From NCBI GenBank assembly GCA_021775995.1, contig JAJFGS010000013.1, positions 372,001-436,000 of the forward strand: a stretch of DNA of 64,000 nt, in the 5' to 3' direction. Source of the stretch: Alphaproteobacteria bacterium. Its GTDB lineage: Bacteria; Pseudomonadota; Alphaproteobacteria; Micavibrionales; Micavibrionaceae. Below are positions 8,858 through 17,841 of this stretch, one piece after another. The notes below the pieces were generated by a model. The model was not told the DNA's origin and did not search any database. It was given only the letters and a program-made list of their open reading frames with translations. Position 1 is the stretch's first letter. Every line of letters starts with the position of its first letter. The translations under genes and the position numbers were made by a program.

Positions 8858-9349
8858 TTAAAATTTAGAGTCAGTATACGAAATCTTGATTTTAAGCCCA
8901 TCAACTTTTGATACGAGGACAATATCGCCTTTTATAAGTAGGTGTTTATCATCAGAGTAAGCTTGCCATTCTTCCCCCATGATACGAATTTTGCCTTCTT
9001 TATCTTTCCAGTATATGACAGTGGCCTCAGCACCAATCATGGCTTCTACGCCTGTCACATTTTGTTTTTGATAGAGTTTAAAAGAGAAGTATCCGCCAGT
9101 GCCAGCCAAAATAAAGCCTATAACGGCCATGATGATTAAAGCCGTCAGGCTAATAGGCATTTCTTCAATATAGCCTGTGAGATGAAGTTGTATGATACCG
9201 ATGAGGATTGCGGTTGCTCCAGCAAAGCCGAAAAGACCAAAGCTGGGCAGGAAGAGTTCGAAAAAAAGAATAGCTATGCCGATAGCAATTAAAATAAAGC
9301 CGCCAGCATTAATCCATTGATCACCCGCTAAGATAATTTCTTCTTCCAT
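8858..9349 (-). CDS. NfeD-family membrane protein, slipin partner
   Basis: A 163-residue protein with hydrophobic segments near residues 14-55 and 65-92, then a small beta-rich domain (GAEATVIYWKDKEGKIRIMGEEWQAYSD...) that corresponds to the OB-fold of NfeD. It lacks the long N-terminal ClpP-like protease part found in NfeD1b proteins, so it is the short form. It is encoded directly upstream of the slipin gene on the same strand and only three bases downstream of leuB, so it may be transcribed with the leucine genes. Confidence 0.85.
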   Translation of the reverse strand: MEEEIILAGDQWINAGGFILIAIGIAILFFELFLPSFGLFGFAGATAILIGIIQLHLTGYIEEMPISLTALIIMAVIGFILAGTGGYFSFKLYQKQNVTGVEAMIGAEATVIYWKDKEGKIRIMGEEWQAYSDDKHLLIKGDIVLVSKVDGLKIKISYTDSKF

Positions 9350-9352
9350 ATT

Positions 9353-10474
9353 TTAAGCGACCTTTTTGAAGCGTTGATCAAGTGCATTGATAAGGGCATC
9401 ACCCATTTGGCTGGTTGAAATCTGCTGGCAACCCTCAGCTATAATATCTGGGGTACGACCACCGCTTTTTAAAACGTCTTGTACGGCAAATTCAATCTCA
9501 TCTGCTTCAGACCGTAAATTAAGAGAATAGCGTAATGCCATGGCAAAGCTTAATATTGTTGCTAATGGATTAGCTTTACCTTGTCCTGCAATATCAGGGG
9601 CGGAACCATGTACGGGCTCATAAACCCCTGGTTTACCAGTTTCACCCAATGAGGCAGAAGGAAGCATACCAAGAGATCCTGTGAGCATGGCGGCTTCATC
9701 AGATAAAATATCGCCAAATAGATTATCCGTTACAATCACATCAAATTGCGAGGGGTTGCGGAGCAATTGCATAGCACAATTATCAGCATACATATGTTCT
9801 AATTCTACATCATTAAATTCTGCAGCATGAAGTTTAGTTATTTCTTCGCGCCATAACTTGCCAGATTCCATGACATTGGCTTTTTCGCATGATGTTACTT
9901 TGTTTCTACGTTTTTTTGCGAGATCAAAGGCGACGCGTCCGATGCGATCAATTTCATAAGTTTCATAAACTTGGGTGTTTACACCACGGCGTTGTCCATT
10001 GCCCAAATCTTCAATGCCGCGCGGCTCGCCAAAATAAACACCACCAGTTAGTTCACGCACGATTAAGATATCTAACCCTTTAACAATTTCTGGTTTCAAC
10101 GTTGAGGCATCAATTAAGGCATCAAAAACAATGGCAGGGCGTAGATTGGCGAATAATTCCATTTCTTTGCGCAGGCGAAGAAGACCCGCTTCGGGGCGTT
10201 TGTTATAGTCAACATTATCCCATTGTGGCCCACCGACACTGCCCATGATAACGGCATCAGAGGCTTTACATTTTTCTAAAGTACTGTCGGCTAAAGGTTC
10301 GCCATAACGGTCATAGGCCGTACCGCCGATGTCATCTTCATGTAGTGTAAAGGAGAGGGCATGATTAGATTCTAGCCAGCTTATCACTTTACGAACTTCA
10401 GCCATAACTTCAGAGCCAATACCATCACCAGGAAGAATTGCCAAGTTAATATCTTGGGTATAATTTTGTGTCAT
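9353..10474 (-). CDS. leuB: 3-isopropylmalate dehydrogenase LeuB
   Basis: Catalyses NAD-dependent oxidative decarboxylation of 3-isopropylmalate, the third committed step of leucine synthesis. At 373 residues it has normal length. Recognisable parts are the start [13 protein letters not shown], the substrate-binding arginine region [30 protein letters not shown], the metal-binding Asp region [20 protein letters not shown], and [18 protein letters not shown] near the NAD site. It lies downstream of leuD, separated by an fkbM-type gene, all on the - strand. The ribosome site is weak. Confidence 0.95.
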   Translation of the reverse strand: MTQNYTQDINLAILPGDGIGSEVMAEVRKVISWLESNHALSFTLHEDDIGGTAYDRYGEPLADSTLEKCKASDAVIMGSVGGPQWDNVDYNKRPEAGLLRLRKEMELFANLRPAIVFDALIDASTLKPEIVKGLDILIVRELTGGVYFGEPRGIEDLGNGQRRGVNTQVYETYEIDRIGRVAFDLAKKRRNKVTSCEKANVMESGKLWREEITKLHAAEFNDVELEHMYADNCAMQLLRNPSQFDVIVTDNLFGDILSDEAAMLTGSLGMLPSASLGETGKPGVYEPVHGSAPDIAGQGKANPLATILSFAMALRYSLNLRSEADEIEFAVQDVLKSGGRTPDIIAEGCQQISTSQMGDALINALDQRFKKVA

Positions 10475-10486
10475 GGTTTTTTCTCG

Positions 10487-11167
10487 CTAATCTTTGTAAA
10501 AAACGCCATCTACTTGAAGTTGACGGTTTAGTTTTCGTGAAAAATAAACCTCCCAAAGTAAATGTGGGTTGAATCCTCTTTCTTTGAGGAACATCATAAT
10601 GTCTGTCGCTAAGGTTTCTCCTTTGTAAATTTCAAATAGAGACATTTCTAAACGTAAGCCGACAGCTTTCTTAAGGGCTTGTTCACCATGTTTTAGGATA
10701 TTCATTTCATATCCTTGCGTATCCATTTTAATGAAAACTTTTTTACCGTCTAAGTGAAGGTCTTCATATAACGTATCAAGCGTTTTCATTGGGATTGTTT
10801 CTGTCCCTATGACGTTTGTTTTAGGCAGGGCTTGAATTAATTCATCAGAGGCTTCTAAAATACTACTCATATCTTTGGCATCTGAAATATTGATTTCAAT
10901 ATCTTTATTACTATCTCCGAGCGCTAAGGGCGGTAAAACTGTCCATTTGGGGTCGTCCTTTGATTTTTCAATTAATCCTTGCTGTAAAGAGGATAGGGGT
11001 TCAACAGAGATAATATGGCCTTCAAATCCCCAATGGCGCAAAGTTTCAGCAGTCTGTCCAATATTGGCACCAATATCAATAATTGTATCGATATTATGTT
11101 CCTTAAGAGTTAGAGCAACTTTTCCTTCGGCATTTTTATGTGGTTTGTGTTTTTTAGAAAAAAACAT
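10487..11167 (-). CDS. FkbM-family SAM-dependent methyltransferase
   Basis: A 226-residue protein with the FkbM methyltransferase layout: IIDIGANIGQTAETLRHWG as the SAM-binding glycine motif, HIISVEPLSS with the acidic residue of motif II, and VFIKMDTQGYEMNILKHGE as the later conserved block. FkbM enzymes usually O-methylate sugars, polyketides or similar products; the substrate here is not evident. The start codon overlaps the leuD stop (TAATG), and AAGGAGG inside the end of leuD gives a strong ribosome site, so the gene is translated from the leu transcript although it has no known role in leucine synthesis. Confidence 0.85.
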   Translation of the reverse strand: MFFSKKHKPHKNAEGKVALTLKEHNIDTIIDIGANIGQTAETLRHWGFEGHIISVEPLSSLQQGLIEKSKDDPKWTVLPPLALGDSNKDIEINISDAKDMSSILEASDELIQALPKTNVIGTETIPMKTLDTLYEDLHLDGKKVFIKMDTQGYEMNILKHGEQALKKAVGLRLEMSLFEIYKGETLATDIMMFLKERGFNPHLLWEVYFSRKLNRQLQVDGVFYKD

Positions 11168-11784
11168 TAGGCCTCCTTATATAACCAACTGCGTTTTTGT
11201 TTGTCTGTAGTTTCAAAATTAACGATACGTGCTTTTTTCTCTAATGTTAGGTCGATGTCATCAAGACCGTTGAGAAGAGAATGTTTACGGGCAGGATCAA
11301 TTTCGAATTCAAAACTTAATTTATTGCCGCGTTTGATGGTTTGTTTTTCTAAATCAATTTCTAATGCTGCTTCGGGGTTTGTTTCGGCTTCATCCATCAA
11401 TTGATCAACTTGATCTTGGGGAAGTTGAATCGGTAAAATACCATTTTTGCAGCTATTATTATAAAAAATATCAGCAAAGCTGGGGGCTATTACGCAGGTA
11501 ATACCCATGTCCAAAATCGCCCAAGGTGCATGCTCACGGGAAGAGCCACAGCCAAAATTCTCACCTGTAATAAGAATGGAGGCATTTTTATATTCTAGTT
11601 TATTGAGCACAAACTCTGCTTTGGGTGTGCCGTCTTCATTGTAACGAATATCGTGAAAGGCATGAATGCCAAGGCCAGAGCGCTTAATGGTTTTTAAAAA
11701 CTGCTTTGGAATGATGATGTCGGTATCAACATTAATCATTCGCAAGGGGGCAGCAATACCGCTAAGTTTATCAAATTTTTTCAT
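11167..11784 (-). CDS. leuD: 3-isopropylmalate dehydratase small subunit LeuD
   Basis: Small subunit of isopropylmalate isomerase, which works with LeuC to convert 2- to 3-isopropylmalate. Diagnostic blocks are [23 protein letters not shown] near the start and [19 protein letters not shown], the swivel-domain signature. The track begins at GTG 11793, but the family normally begins as [13 protein letters not shown], which corresponds to ATG 11784 and gives 205 residues; GAAGG lies just upstream. leuC lies 1.7 kb upstream, separated by an HD-GYP gene and a lipoprotein gene on the other strand, so the leuCD pair has been split. Confidence 0.93.
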   Translation of the reverse strand: MKKFDKLSGIAAPLRMINVDTDIIIPKQFLKTIKRSGLGIHAFHDIRYNEDGTPKAEFVLNKLEYKNASILITGENFGCGSSREHAPWAILDMGITCVIAPSFADIFYNNSCKNGILPIQLPQDQVDQLMDEAETNPEAALEIDLEKQTIKRGNKLSFEFEIDPARKHSLLNGLDDIDLTLEKKARIVNFETTDKQKRSWLYKEA

Positions 11785-11795
11785 TACCTTCACAC

Positions 11796-11905
11796 GTCAT
11801 GCCCGCTTTGTGCGGGCATCTGCTATTCATTAAGAGAACAGCTTTGCTGTTCACATTACGGATCCCCGTTGTTTATATTGACCTACGGTCAATCACGGGG
11901 ATGAC
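11796..11905. repeat. Palindromic element bounded by GTCAT/ATGAC (copy 1)
   Basis: About 110 bases between leuD and the HD-GYP gene. The ends are GTCAT and ATGAC. Inside are three hairpins: ATGCCCGC-TTTGT-GCGGGCAT, GAACAGC-TTT-GCTGTTC, and ATCCCCGT...ACGGGGAT enclosing TTGACC-TAC-GGTCAA. No reading frame fits. It looks like a REP/MITE-type dispersed element related to those at 13387, 21671 and 45347. Confidence 0.7.
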
Positions 11906-11919
11906 AACTATTAAAAGTT

Positions 11920-12615
11920 TTACGCATTACCAAGCATAAAATCAATGAATTGCTCTAAAATAACTTCATCAAATGCCCCTTGGTATTTTTGTCCTTCTTT
12001 GAGACGTTTAAGGGCTTCCTCAGGGGTGCGTTTGGCGGGTTGGTGTGAACGGCGGATCATGTCACCATCATAGGCATCAATGATGCAAATGGCTTTAACA
12101 ATTCTGCTTAGCCTATCACCTTTTATGCCTTCATAGCCTGTGCCATCAACGCGTTCATGATGTAAAAGCTGGAGATTATGTATGACCTGAATATGTGGAT
12201 GAGTTTGAAGTTCGTCGGATAATTTAGTAATAGCCAAATCAACAAGCTCAACGCCAAGGCGAGTGTGCTCGCGTTTCTCTTCGCGTTCTTCAGCTGTAGG
12301 GCGGTGTGGGGTATGCCAGATATGGGGATCATAATTATGGTGTGTTTTACCCAAATCATGAAGAAGATTGGCATCATAGAAATTTTGCGCTGCATGTTCG
12401 CTAAACCCCAGTGTCTTGATGAATTCAGCACCAATGGCTGAGGTGCGTTGAAGATGATTGGCCATTACTGAGCCATAATTGTTGGTATCATCGCCATAGT
12501 TCTCAATCTCTTGCCATAGAGCATTTTCGATAGATTTATAATGTTCGTCCAGAATAGGGTCATTTTGAACATCATAGCTTTCAATGAGAATATCGACATT
12601 TGGGGTAGAGCTCAT
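11920..12615 (-). CDS. HD-GYP-type phosphohydrolase
   Basis: A 231-residue protein that consists mainly of an HD domain. The metal and catalytic motifs are HDLGK, EHTRLGVELVD, LLHHERVDGTGYEG and RIVKAICIIDAYDGD, in the order and spacing seen in HD-GYP domains that hydrolyse cyclic di-GMP. The name-giving GYP is GYE here, so either the specificity is altered or the protein is a close relative. There is no sensor or receiver domain. A palindromic element lies just downstream. It sits between leuC and leuD but has no evident link to leucine synthesis; c-di-GMP turnover would fit the nearby pilus genes. Confidence 0.78.
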   Translation of the reverse strand: MSSTPNVDILIESYDVQNDPILDEHYKSIENALWQEIENYGDDTNNYGSVMANHLQRTSAIGAEFIKTLGFSEHAAQNFYDANLLHDLGKTHHNYDPHIWHTPHRPTAEEREEKREHTRLGVELVDLAITKLSDELQTHPHIQVIHNLQLLHHERVDGTGYEGIKGDRLSRIVKAICIIDAYDGDMIRRSHQPAKRTPEEALKRLKEGQKYQGAFDEVILEQFIDFMLGNA

Positions 12616-12730
12616 GATGCCGTTTTAAGCAATAATTTAAAAAAATCAAATTAATTTAAAGATTTGGTGGATACAACCCACCGTGAGCTTCATTATTTTG
12701 GATAATTTTATTTCCTTTTCAATAAATAGT

Positions 12731-12759
12731 TTGCATAATTTGGAAAATTGGCGTAAAAG
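12731..12759 (+). promoter_or_regulatory. Possible promoter for the lipoprotein gene
   Basis: TTGCAT, 17 bases, TAAAAG: about four of six matches to each sigma-70 box at ideal spacing, 55 bases before the lipoprotein start. The surrounding 200-base gap is very AT-rich and otherwise empty. Confidence 0.3.
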
Positions 12760-12814
12760 CTCCTCCATAAGAATTTTTTTAATGAGTATTTTTTAATAAA
12801 TAGAGGGTAGAGAT

Positions 12815-13315
12815 ATGATTTCACTAAGCAAGGCATGGAAGCCAGTAGTTGCCGTGGGAGTGTTTGGAGTTACACTTGTACTACAAAGTTGTGCTGGTTC
12901 AGAAATCCGTCATAGAGCTGATGAAGTAACTGGAGGTAGGGTTACAGGAGCTATTGATGGTGCTGCTAAACTTAGCGAAAAAGCAAAAAAGGCTACAGCC
13001 GGTGTTGTAAGTAAATTTAAAGACTCTGAAAGTAAGTTTGAGCAAGCAAACAGACTTGTCTCAGGCGGTTCTCAAATTGAAAAAGAAGTAATGCAACGAA
13101 TTCTCAGTGAGAAAGGTTACATGGTTCAAGAAGATGTAATAGGTACATGGGGACCTAAATCTACAGCTGCTCTTGAGTCAGCGATGAAGCATAGTCCAAA
13201 TTTTGCATTTACTATGACTGAAGGTGCGTCAGGTGTTATTGAAGGGGCAAAAACTGGTTTAGTAGATAAGCCTGTTGCGCCTGGAGCTAAGCCTGCTGAT
13301 CCTAGAGTAAAATAA
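12815..13315 (+). CDS. Putative lipoprotein of unknown function
   Basis: A 166-residue protein with a lipoprotein signal peptide: Lys-containing start, hydrophobic core, then lipobox LQSC, so Cys26 or so should be lipidated. The mature part is polar and helical (AIDGAAKLSEKAKKATAGVVSKFKDSESKFEQANRLV could be coiled), with a segment resembling a peptidoglycan-binding-like 1 repeat (MQRILSEKGYMVQEDVIGTWGPKSTAALESAM) and a Pro/Ala-rich end. The PG_binding_1 resemblance, a short helix-turn ending in G.WG..T..A, is suggestive and would fit an outer-membrane lipoprotein bound to the wall. GAGGGTAGAG precedes the ATG. It ends in its own terminator. Confidence 0.72.
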   Translation: MISLSKAWKPVVAVGVFGVTLVLQSCAGSEIRHRADEVTGGRVTGAIDGAAKLSEKAKKATAGVVSKFKDSESKFEQANRLVSGGSQIEKEVMQRILSEKGYMVQEDVIGTWGPKSTAALESAMKHSPNFAFTMTEGASGVIEGAKTGLVDKPVAPGAKPADPRVK

Positions 13316-13333
13316 TTTAGAATTTATAGAGTT

Positions 13334-13369
13334 AAAAAAGCCGGGGCGGTGGGGTCTCGGCTTTTTTTT
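13334..13369 (+). terminator. Intrinsic terminator after the lipoprotein gene
   Basis: AAAAAAGCCG pairs with CGGCTTTTTT across a 14-base loop that can add three weaker pairs, followed by a run of T. It lies 18 bases after the stop codon. Confidence 0.8.
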
Positions 13370-13386
13370 ATGCCTTTTTTCTGCGT

Positions 13387-13470
13387 GTCATTGCTAGCGA
13401 ATATAATGAGCGTGGCAATCTAGTTGTGGGATTTTATGGATTGCTTCGTCCTTTCAGTTCTCGCAATGAC
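13387..13470. repeat. Palindromic element bounded by GTCATTGC/GCAATGAC (copy 2)
   Basis: About 84 bases downstream of leuC. The ends GTCATTGCTAGCGA and TCGCAATGAC are near-complementary, and inner blocks (GGCAATCTA, ATGGATTGCTTCGTC) pair as well. It belongs to the same subtype as the element inside the gene at 44788-45471. A few bases further, GGGGATGAC at 13496-13504 looks like the remaining end of a second element. Confidence 0.7.
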
Positions 13471-13515
13471 GGGGTGGGGAGTTCGTGTATATTGCGGGGA
13501 TGACGGAGTAGAAAT

Positions 13516-14937
13516 TTACAAATCCCTGACATCTTTTAATTTACCAGTGATAGCGGCGGCGGCGGCCATAGCGGGAGACATTAAATGTGTGCGTCCACCA
13601 CGCCCTTGGCGTCCTTCGAAATTACGGTTAGAGGTAGAGGCACAACGTTCACCTGGTTCGAGTTTATCCGCATTCATCGCCAAACACATTGAGCATCCCG
13701 GTTCACGCCAATCAAAGCCAGCTTCAACCAAGATATCAGCAATGCCTTCATCCTCCGCCTGTTCTTTCACCAAGCCAGAGCCCGGCACGACCATAGCGAG
13801 TTTAATGTTATCAGCCACCTTTTTGCCTTTTGCGACTTCGGCGACCGCGCGTAAATCTTCGATACGACCATTGGTGCAAGAACCAATGAAAATTTTATCG
13901 AGCATAATATCCTGGAGCGGTGTGCCAGCCGTTAAGCCCATATAATCAAGCATGCGTGTCACAGATTTTTGTTTGGCTTCGTCAGCAAAGTCTGATGGCG
14001 CAGGGACGGAGGCGGTGATGGGGAGAACATCTTCGGGTGTTGTTCCCCATGTTACCGTTGGTGCGATATCTTCGGCATTTAAAACAATTTCCTTATCATA
14101 TGTTGCGCCTTGATCGGAACGTAAAGTCTTCCAATATTCTACAGCCTTATCAAATTCTGCTCCTTGCGGTGCCATCGGGCGACCTTTGATATAATTGAAC
14201 GTTGTGTCGTCAGGGGCGACCAAGCCAGCACGTGCGCCGCCTTCAATCGACATGTTACACATGGTCATGCGCCCTTCCATTGATAGGCTCTGCACCGCAT
14301 CACCAGCATATTCAAGCACGTAACCTGTACCACCCGCCGTGCCGATCTCTCCAATAATGGCGAGGATCATATCTTTGGCAGTAATGCCGTCTTGCAATTT
14401 ACCATTGACCGTAATACGCATGGATTTGGCAGGTTTCTGAATGAGTGTTTGTGTTGCCAGCACATGTTCAACCTCGGATGTGCCAATACCAAAGGCGAGT
14501 GCGCCAAATGCGCCATGGGTTGAGGTATGAGAGTCACCACAAACAATGGTCATGCCCGGTTGTGTGAAGCCTTGTTCTGGCCCGATAATGTGGACGATGC
14601 CCTGGCGTTTATCCATCATATCAAATAATTGCACGCCAAATTCAGCGCAGTTTTTAGAAAGTGTTTCAACCTGTAGACGGCTTTCGGGTTCTTCAATGCC
14701 TTGAGAGCGATCAGTTGTGGGAACATTGTGATCGGCCACCGCCAATGTGCCATGTGGGTGGTGAACAGAGCGTCCCGCCATGCGCAATCCCTCAAAGGCT
14801 TGTGGACTGGTTACTTCATGTACCAAGTGCCGATCAATGTAAATGAGTGAAGTACCGTTTTCATCCGTATGAATGAGGTGGTCATCCCAGATTTTCTGGA
14901 ACAAGGTGCGGGGGGCTGGCGTGGTATCTTTAGGCAT
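13516..14937 (-). CDS. leuC: 3-isopropylmalate dehydratase large subunit LeuC
   Basis: Iron-sulfur subunit of isopropylmalate isomerase (aconitase family). The 473-residue chain contains [11 protein letters not shown] and [20 protein letters not shown] at the start, [33 protein letters not shown], and the cluster ligands in [14 protein letters not shown] and [12 protein letters not shown]. All three cluster cysteines are present. It acts with LeuD, whose gene lies 1.7 kb downstream on the same strand behind inserted genes. The C-terminus runs to within about 10 bases of a palindromic-element remnant. The ORF on the other strand here (13424-13945) is a shadow. Confidence 0.95.
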   Translation of the reverse strand: MPKDTTPAPRTLFQKIWDDHLIHTDENGTSLIYIDRHLVHEVTSPQAFEGLRMAGRSVHHPHGTLAVADHNVPTTDRSQGIEEPESRLQVETLSKNCAEFGVQLFDMMDKRQGIVHIIGPEQGFTQPGMTIVCGDSHTSTHGAFGALAFGIGTSEVEHVLATQTLIQKPAKSMRITVNGKLQDGITAKDMILAIIGEIGTAGGTGYVLEYAGDAVQSLSMEGRMTMCNMSIEGGARAGLVAPDDTTFNYIKGRPMAPQGAEFDKAVEYWKTLRSDQGATYDKEIVLNAEDIAPTVTWGTTPEDVLPITASVPAPSDFADEAKQKSVTRMLDYMGLTAGTPLQDIMLDKIFIGSCTNGRIEDLRAVAEVAKGKKVADNIKLAMVVPGSGLVKEQAEDEGIADILVEAGFDWREPGCSMCLAMNADKLEPGERCASTSNRNFEGRQGRGGRTHLMSPAMAAAAAITGKLKDVRDL

Positions 14938-15238
14938 TATTATACTTCATTTTCGTAGTTTCGTATTTTTAGCACCAAGATAACAAGACAGCAAGCACCC
15001 TGTAACGTGTTGGTTTTGTTTGTGAATTAGAGTTACTCATTTTGTTCGCTGGAGATTTGGGGAGGGGGGGTAGGCGATGTTGGTGTGGGGTGATTTTGAG
15101 GGTTATAAATCATTGTTCAATCTATCATAAAAGAGAGGTAATAAAAAGGAATTTATTCCTCTTGGTGTTAAGGTAAGGTCAAAAATTGCAAGCAGTTCTG
15201 TTTTCATAATATAATGGTGGGGATGAGGGGGGAGATAT
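14938..15238. other. 301-base gap between divergent leuC and a hypothetical gene
   Basis: No credible reading frame. It must hold the leuC promoter on the - strand, which I could not pin down, and a good + strand promoter at 15186-15215. There is also a small palindrome AGGAAT-TT-ATTCCT around 15149-15162 and a G-rich patch near 15060. I see no leucine-rich leader peptide that would indicate attenuation. Confidence 0.5.
15186..15215 (+). promoter_or_regulatory. Sigma-70-type promoter for the gene at 15239
   Basis: TTGCAA, 18 bases, TATAAT (perfect -10). Transcription would start near 15222, leaving a short leader that contains the ribosome site GGGGGGAG. Confidence 0.55.
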
Positions 15239-15670
15239 ATGCCAAAAGCGTTTGATACCGCAGATGCGCAAGGAACATTTCAAAAAATGGTCTTAACGTA
15301 TCTATATTCTGGGCATCCCGGGGCTTTCGCAGAAAAATTGCCGCCATCTTGCTATTCCGTTGTTTGTGAGGCCTTGAGAGAACAAGAATTTTTGCCAACA
15401 GATCAAATCGTTGCCCTTGGTAGAGAGCATGGGCATGAAGTGCTGCATTGTATTATTACTAGGGATAATGTGATTACCGTTGACGGGAGGGGGGATAATA
15501 GTAGTTATGACCCACATAGCGGTGTTTATACCTTGAATAACGATGAAATACCCTTGCAAAACCCCATGTTTGTTAAGGGGCGTATTACGCTTAAGGCCTT
15601 TTACGACCGATGTGAGGCTTATAAAGATTCCAAAGCTTTATCTGATAACCTGATAACCATGCCAATTTAA
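15239..15670 (+). CDS. Hypothetical cytoplasmic protein
   Basis: A 143-residue protein with no signal peptide or membrane segment. I do not recognise it. Support for it being real: a promoter with a perfect TATAAT, a strong ribosome site GGGGGGAGATAT immediately before ATG 15239, and ordinary codon use. The sequence is mixed alpha/beta, with conserved-looking blocks such as GREHGHEVLHCIITRDNVITVDGRG and KGRITLKAFYDRCEAYK. The -strand ORFs over the same region (15204-15398, 15302-15559) have no such signals. Confidence 0.6.
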   Translation: MPKAFDTADAQGTFQKMVLTYLYSGHPGAFAEKLPPSCYSVVCEALREQEFLPTDQIVALGREHGHEVLHCIITRDNVITVDGRGDNSSYDPHSGVYTLNNDEIPLQNPMFVKGRITLKAFYDRCEAYKDSKALSDNLITMPI

Positions 15671-15727
15671 AGAAAGCAGCTTCTCTTGCTTTTGTTGTTC
15701 TAAAACCATTAATAACCAACTTTATAC

Positions 15728-15756
15728 TTGACATAACCGATGGAAGCCTATACGAT
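15728..15756 (+). promoter_or_regulatory. Promoter with TTGACATAA motif for the gene at 15788
   Basis: TTGACA, 17 bases, TACGAT; the -35 continues as TTGACATAACC. The same TTGACATAA precedes the small genes at 17842, 18255, 37718 (- strand) and 58691. Confidence 0.55.
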
Positions 15757-15787
15757 TCGGGACTGACAAAAATAGAGGTGTAAAAAA

Positions 15788-16108
15788 ATGGTAAGCAAAA
15801 CAAAAAACAATGGATTTTCAACAACAGAGAAATTAGGGGCTGCGTTTCTTATGGCTTTGGGTATTACAGGAATTGTAGCCATGAATAATAATGTTAAAGG
15901 TTGTATTGCTGATGCAGATGACAAAGCTTATCTTGTTATGAAGGATGGAACAGTTAAGCGCCAAGTAATGCCCGTTCATGATACATACTGTACTATGGGT
16001 AATTCAAGTTATGTTGAATCTTATGATTTACTTGATCCTAACAAGATTGATCATAAAGGTTTGCCTAAGACTTTTGTTTTAGCTGCGAGAAAACCTGTTC
16101 TTAGTTAA
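15788..16108 (+). CDS. Small single-pass membrane protein, unknown
   Basis: A 106-residue protein with a short polar N-terminus, one hydrophobic helix (AAFLMALGITGIVAM, residues about 19-33) and a C-terminal region that is probably extracytoplasmic, with two Cys (GCIADAD, DTYCTMG). There is no lipobox and no clear cleavage site, so it is likely anchored. Own promoter (TTGACA/TACGAT), ribosome site GAGGTG and own terminator make it a single-gene unit on the + strand, opposite to the rplS-trmD transcript. The family is unknown. Confidence 0.65.
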   Translation: MVSKTKNNGFSTTEKLGAAFLMALGITGIVAMNNNVKGCIADADDKAYLVMKDGTVKRQVMPVHDTYCTMGNSSYVESYDLLDPNKIDHKGLPKTFVLAARKPVLS

Positions 16109-16139
16109 GCAAAATTTAAAAAGCTAAATCATAATAAAA

Positions 16140-16170
16140 AAAGCGCGGAATTAAACCGCGCTTTATTTTT
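16140..16170 (+). terminator. Terminator after the gene at 15788, shared with rplS
   Basis: AAAGCGCGG-AATTAAA-CCGCGCTTT followed by ATTTTT. On the - strand the same hairpin is followed by an A/T stretch containing TTTTTTT, so it can also end the rplS transcript. Bidirectional between convergent genes. Confidence 0.8.
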
Positions 16171-16228
16171 ATCTTTTTAAAAGCCCTCATACCCGCTTGT
16201 TAAGTTTTTGGCAGGAGGAGGCTATAAT

Positions 16229-16876
16229 TTAAGACTGAGTGTCTGTTGCTTCAGGAGCCTCTGCTGGAGCTTCTGCTGGTGCTTCGGCAGGAGCAGGAGC
16301 GTTTGCAGCGGCTTCAGCCTCAGCGGTGGCCTTTGCTTCGGCAGCTTTTTCATCGGCTTTTGCTTTCTTCGCAGCAGCTTTATCAGCTTTACGTTTGTCT
16401 TCAGCTACTTTATTTTCAACACGCTGTGCTTTTTTCGCTTCTTTTTTATCGGCTGTCTTTTTGGTTTTAGAGACTTTGCTCTTCTCTTCTACATCGACAA
16501 CTTCCATACCGAAACCTGTGGTACGTTCAGAAATACGAGCTTTCTTACCGCGAAGGTCACGTAGATAATAGAGTTTAGCGCGACGGACAGAACCACGGCG
16601 AACAAGCTCAACGCTATCAATACGTGGTGAGTGAAGCGGGAATACACGCTCAACACCTTCACCAAGGCTGATTTTACGAACAGTAAAGCTGGCATTTGCG
16701 CCAGTTGTTCCAGCACGGGCAATACAGACACCTTCATAGGCCTGCACACGCTCACGCGTACCTTCACGAATTTTCACATTAACCTTAACGGTATCACCGG
16801 GGCTAAAGTCTGGGAATGATTTTTCGGCCAAGAATTTCTCTGTTTGGCGCGCTTCAAATTTTTGTAATGTATTCAT
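16229..16876 (-). CDS. rplS: 50S ribosomal protein bL19 with long Ala/Lys/Glu tail
   Basis: bL19 sits at the 30S-50S interface. Residues 1-125 or so are a standard bL19: [84 protein letters not shown]. The family normally ends there; this protein continues for about 90 residues, first with a Lys/Ala/Glu-rich helical stretch ([21 protein letters not shown]) and then with repeated PAEA units ([14 protein letters not shown]). It follows trmD on the - strand, as in most bacteria. The + strand ORFs over the tail are shadows of this low-complexity code. Confidence 0.93.
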   Translation of the reverse strand: MNTLQKFEARQTEKFLAEKSFPDFSPGDTVKVNVKIREGTRERVQAYEGVCIARAGTTGANASFTVRKISLGEGVERVFPLHSPRIDSVELVRRGSVRRAKLYYLRDLRGKKARISERTTGFGMEVVDVEEKSKVSKTKKTADKKEAKKAQRVENKVAEDKRKADKAAAKKAKADEKAAEAKATAEAEAAANAPAPAEAPAEAPAEAPEATDTQS

Positions 16877-17013
16877 TTAACTAATCTTTCTAACACTTTA
16901 TAGGAACTCGATAATCAAGGGCTAGACGTCTAGTCCAAGGCAGATCCGTTTTTTATTGGTTTTGTTAAAAACTGGGCTGTTTATAAGGGGAAGCGGTGAT
17001 AAAAGCAAGGAAA

Positions 17014-17718
17014 TTATGTGTTTTTCTTCAATAAATCAGGGCGTACAGCTTGGGTGATGGCTTCGCTCTGCTCTTTACGCCAATCTTCAATCTTAGCGTG
17101 ATTGCCGTTTTGTAGAATTTCAGGAACATTATGGGTGTTACCAAAGCTATCTGTCCATGTCGCTGGTCTTGTGTAATGCGGGTATTCTAATAAACCGCCA
17201 GTGGCACTGCCGAAGCTTTCATTATCGGCTGTATCAACATTACCCATGACATTGGGGAGCAGGCGGATACAAGCATCCATTAAAATAAGGGCGGCAGGTT
17301 CACCGCCACTTAAAACATAGTCACCGATAGAAATTTCTTCAAACTCATGTGCGTCCAAGACACGTTGATCAACCCCTTCATAACGACCACAAAGGAGGGT
17401 GAGAGTTTGTTCCTGTGAGAGTTCTTTGGCGAGGGTTTGGTTGAGGACTTTACCACGTGGGGAGAGGTAAATCTTTCTTCCCTGTTTAGGTGTTGAGAGA
17501 AGGGCGGATTCAATAACGTCCGCACGCATCACCATACCTGCGCCGCCGCCATAGGGTGTGTCATCGACAGTTTTATGATTGTCGGTGGCAAAGTCACGAA
17601 TGTTAATCGTATCGAATGACCAGTCGCCACGTTCTAAGGCTTTACCCGCCAGTGATTGCCCGAGCATGCCTGGGAACATTTCAGGGAAGAGGGTGAGGAT
17701 GTTGAGGTGGAAGTTCAT
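17014..17718 (-). CDS. trmD: tRNA (guanine-N1)-methyltransferase TrmD
   Basis: Methylates G37 of tRNAs, preventing frameshifts. The 234-residue SPOUT-fold protein has LTLFPEMFPGMLGQSLAGKALE at the start, DDTPYGGGAGMVM, LLCGRYEGVDQRV and the SAM-binding knot EEISIGDYVLSGGEPAALILMDACIRL, with the active-site Asp region conserved. Normal length. It is upstream of rplS on the same strand. In most genomes rimM lies directly before trmD; here about 800 bases with two opposite-strand small genes separate them, so trmD needs either read-through or its own promoter. Confidence 0.95.
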   Translation of the reverse strand: MNFHLNILTLFPEMFPGMLGQSLAGKALERGDWSFDTINIRDFATDNHKTVDDTPYGGGAGMVMRADVIESALLSTPKQGRKIYLSPRGKVLNQTLAKELSQEQTLTLLCGRYEGVDQRVLDAHEFEEISIGDYVLSGGEPAALILMDACIRLLPNVMGNVDTADNESFGSATGGLLEYPHYTRPATWTDSFGNTHNVPEILQNGNHAKIEDWRKEQSEAITQAVRPDLLKKNT

Positions 17719-17841
17719 GCTTTAAGGTCATAGTCTATTCCCCCGCAGGCTGTCCAGTAAAAGGGAGATTAAATCTTGACATAATGAGTCAATGGGACGA
17801 TGTTTGTCTCTTGCCTGTTTAGCAAAACAAAGGAGTAGAAA

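Noticed and set aside
13424-13945. 173-residue + strand ORF across the end of leuC
   Set aside because: It starts inside a palindromic element, overlaps leuC on the other strand and translates to Ser/Pro/Arg-rich sequence; leuC is clear.
16208-16568. Cys/Phe- or Ala/Ser-rich + strand ORFs over rplS
   Set aside because: Shadows of the repetitive Ala/Glu/Lys code of the bL19 tail.
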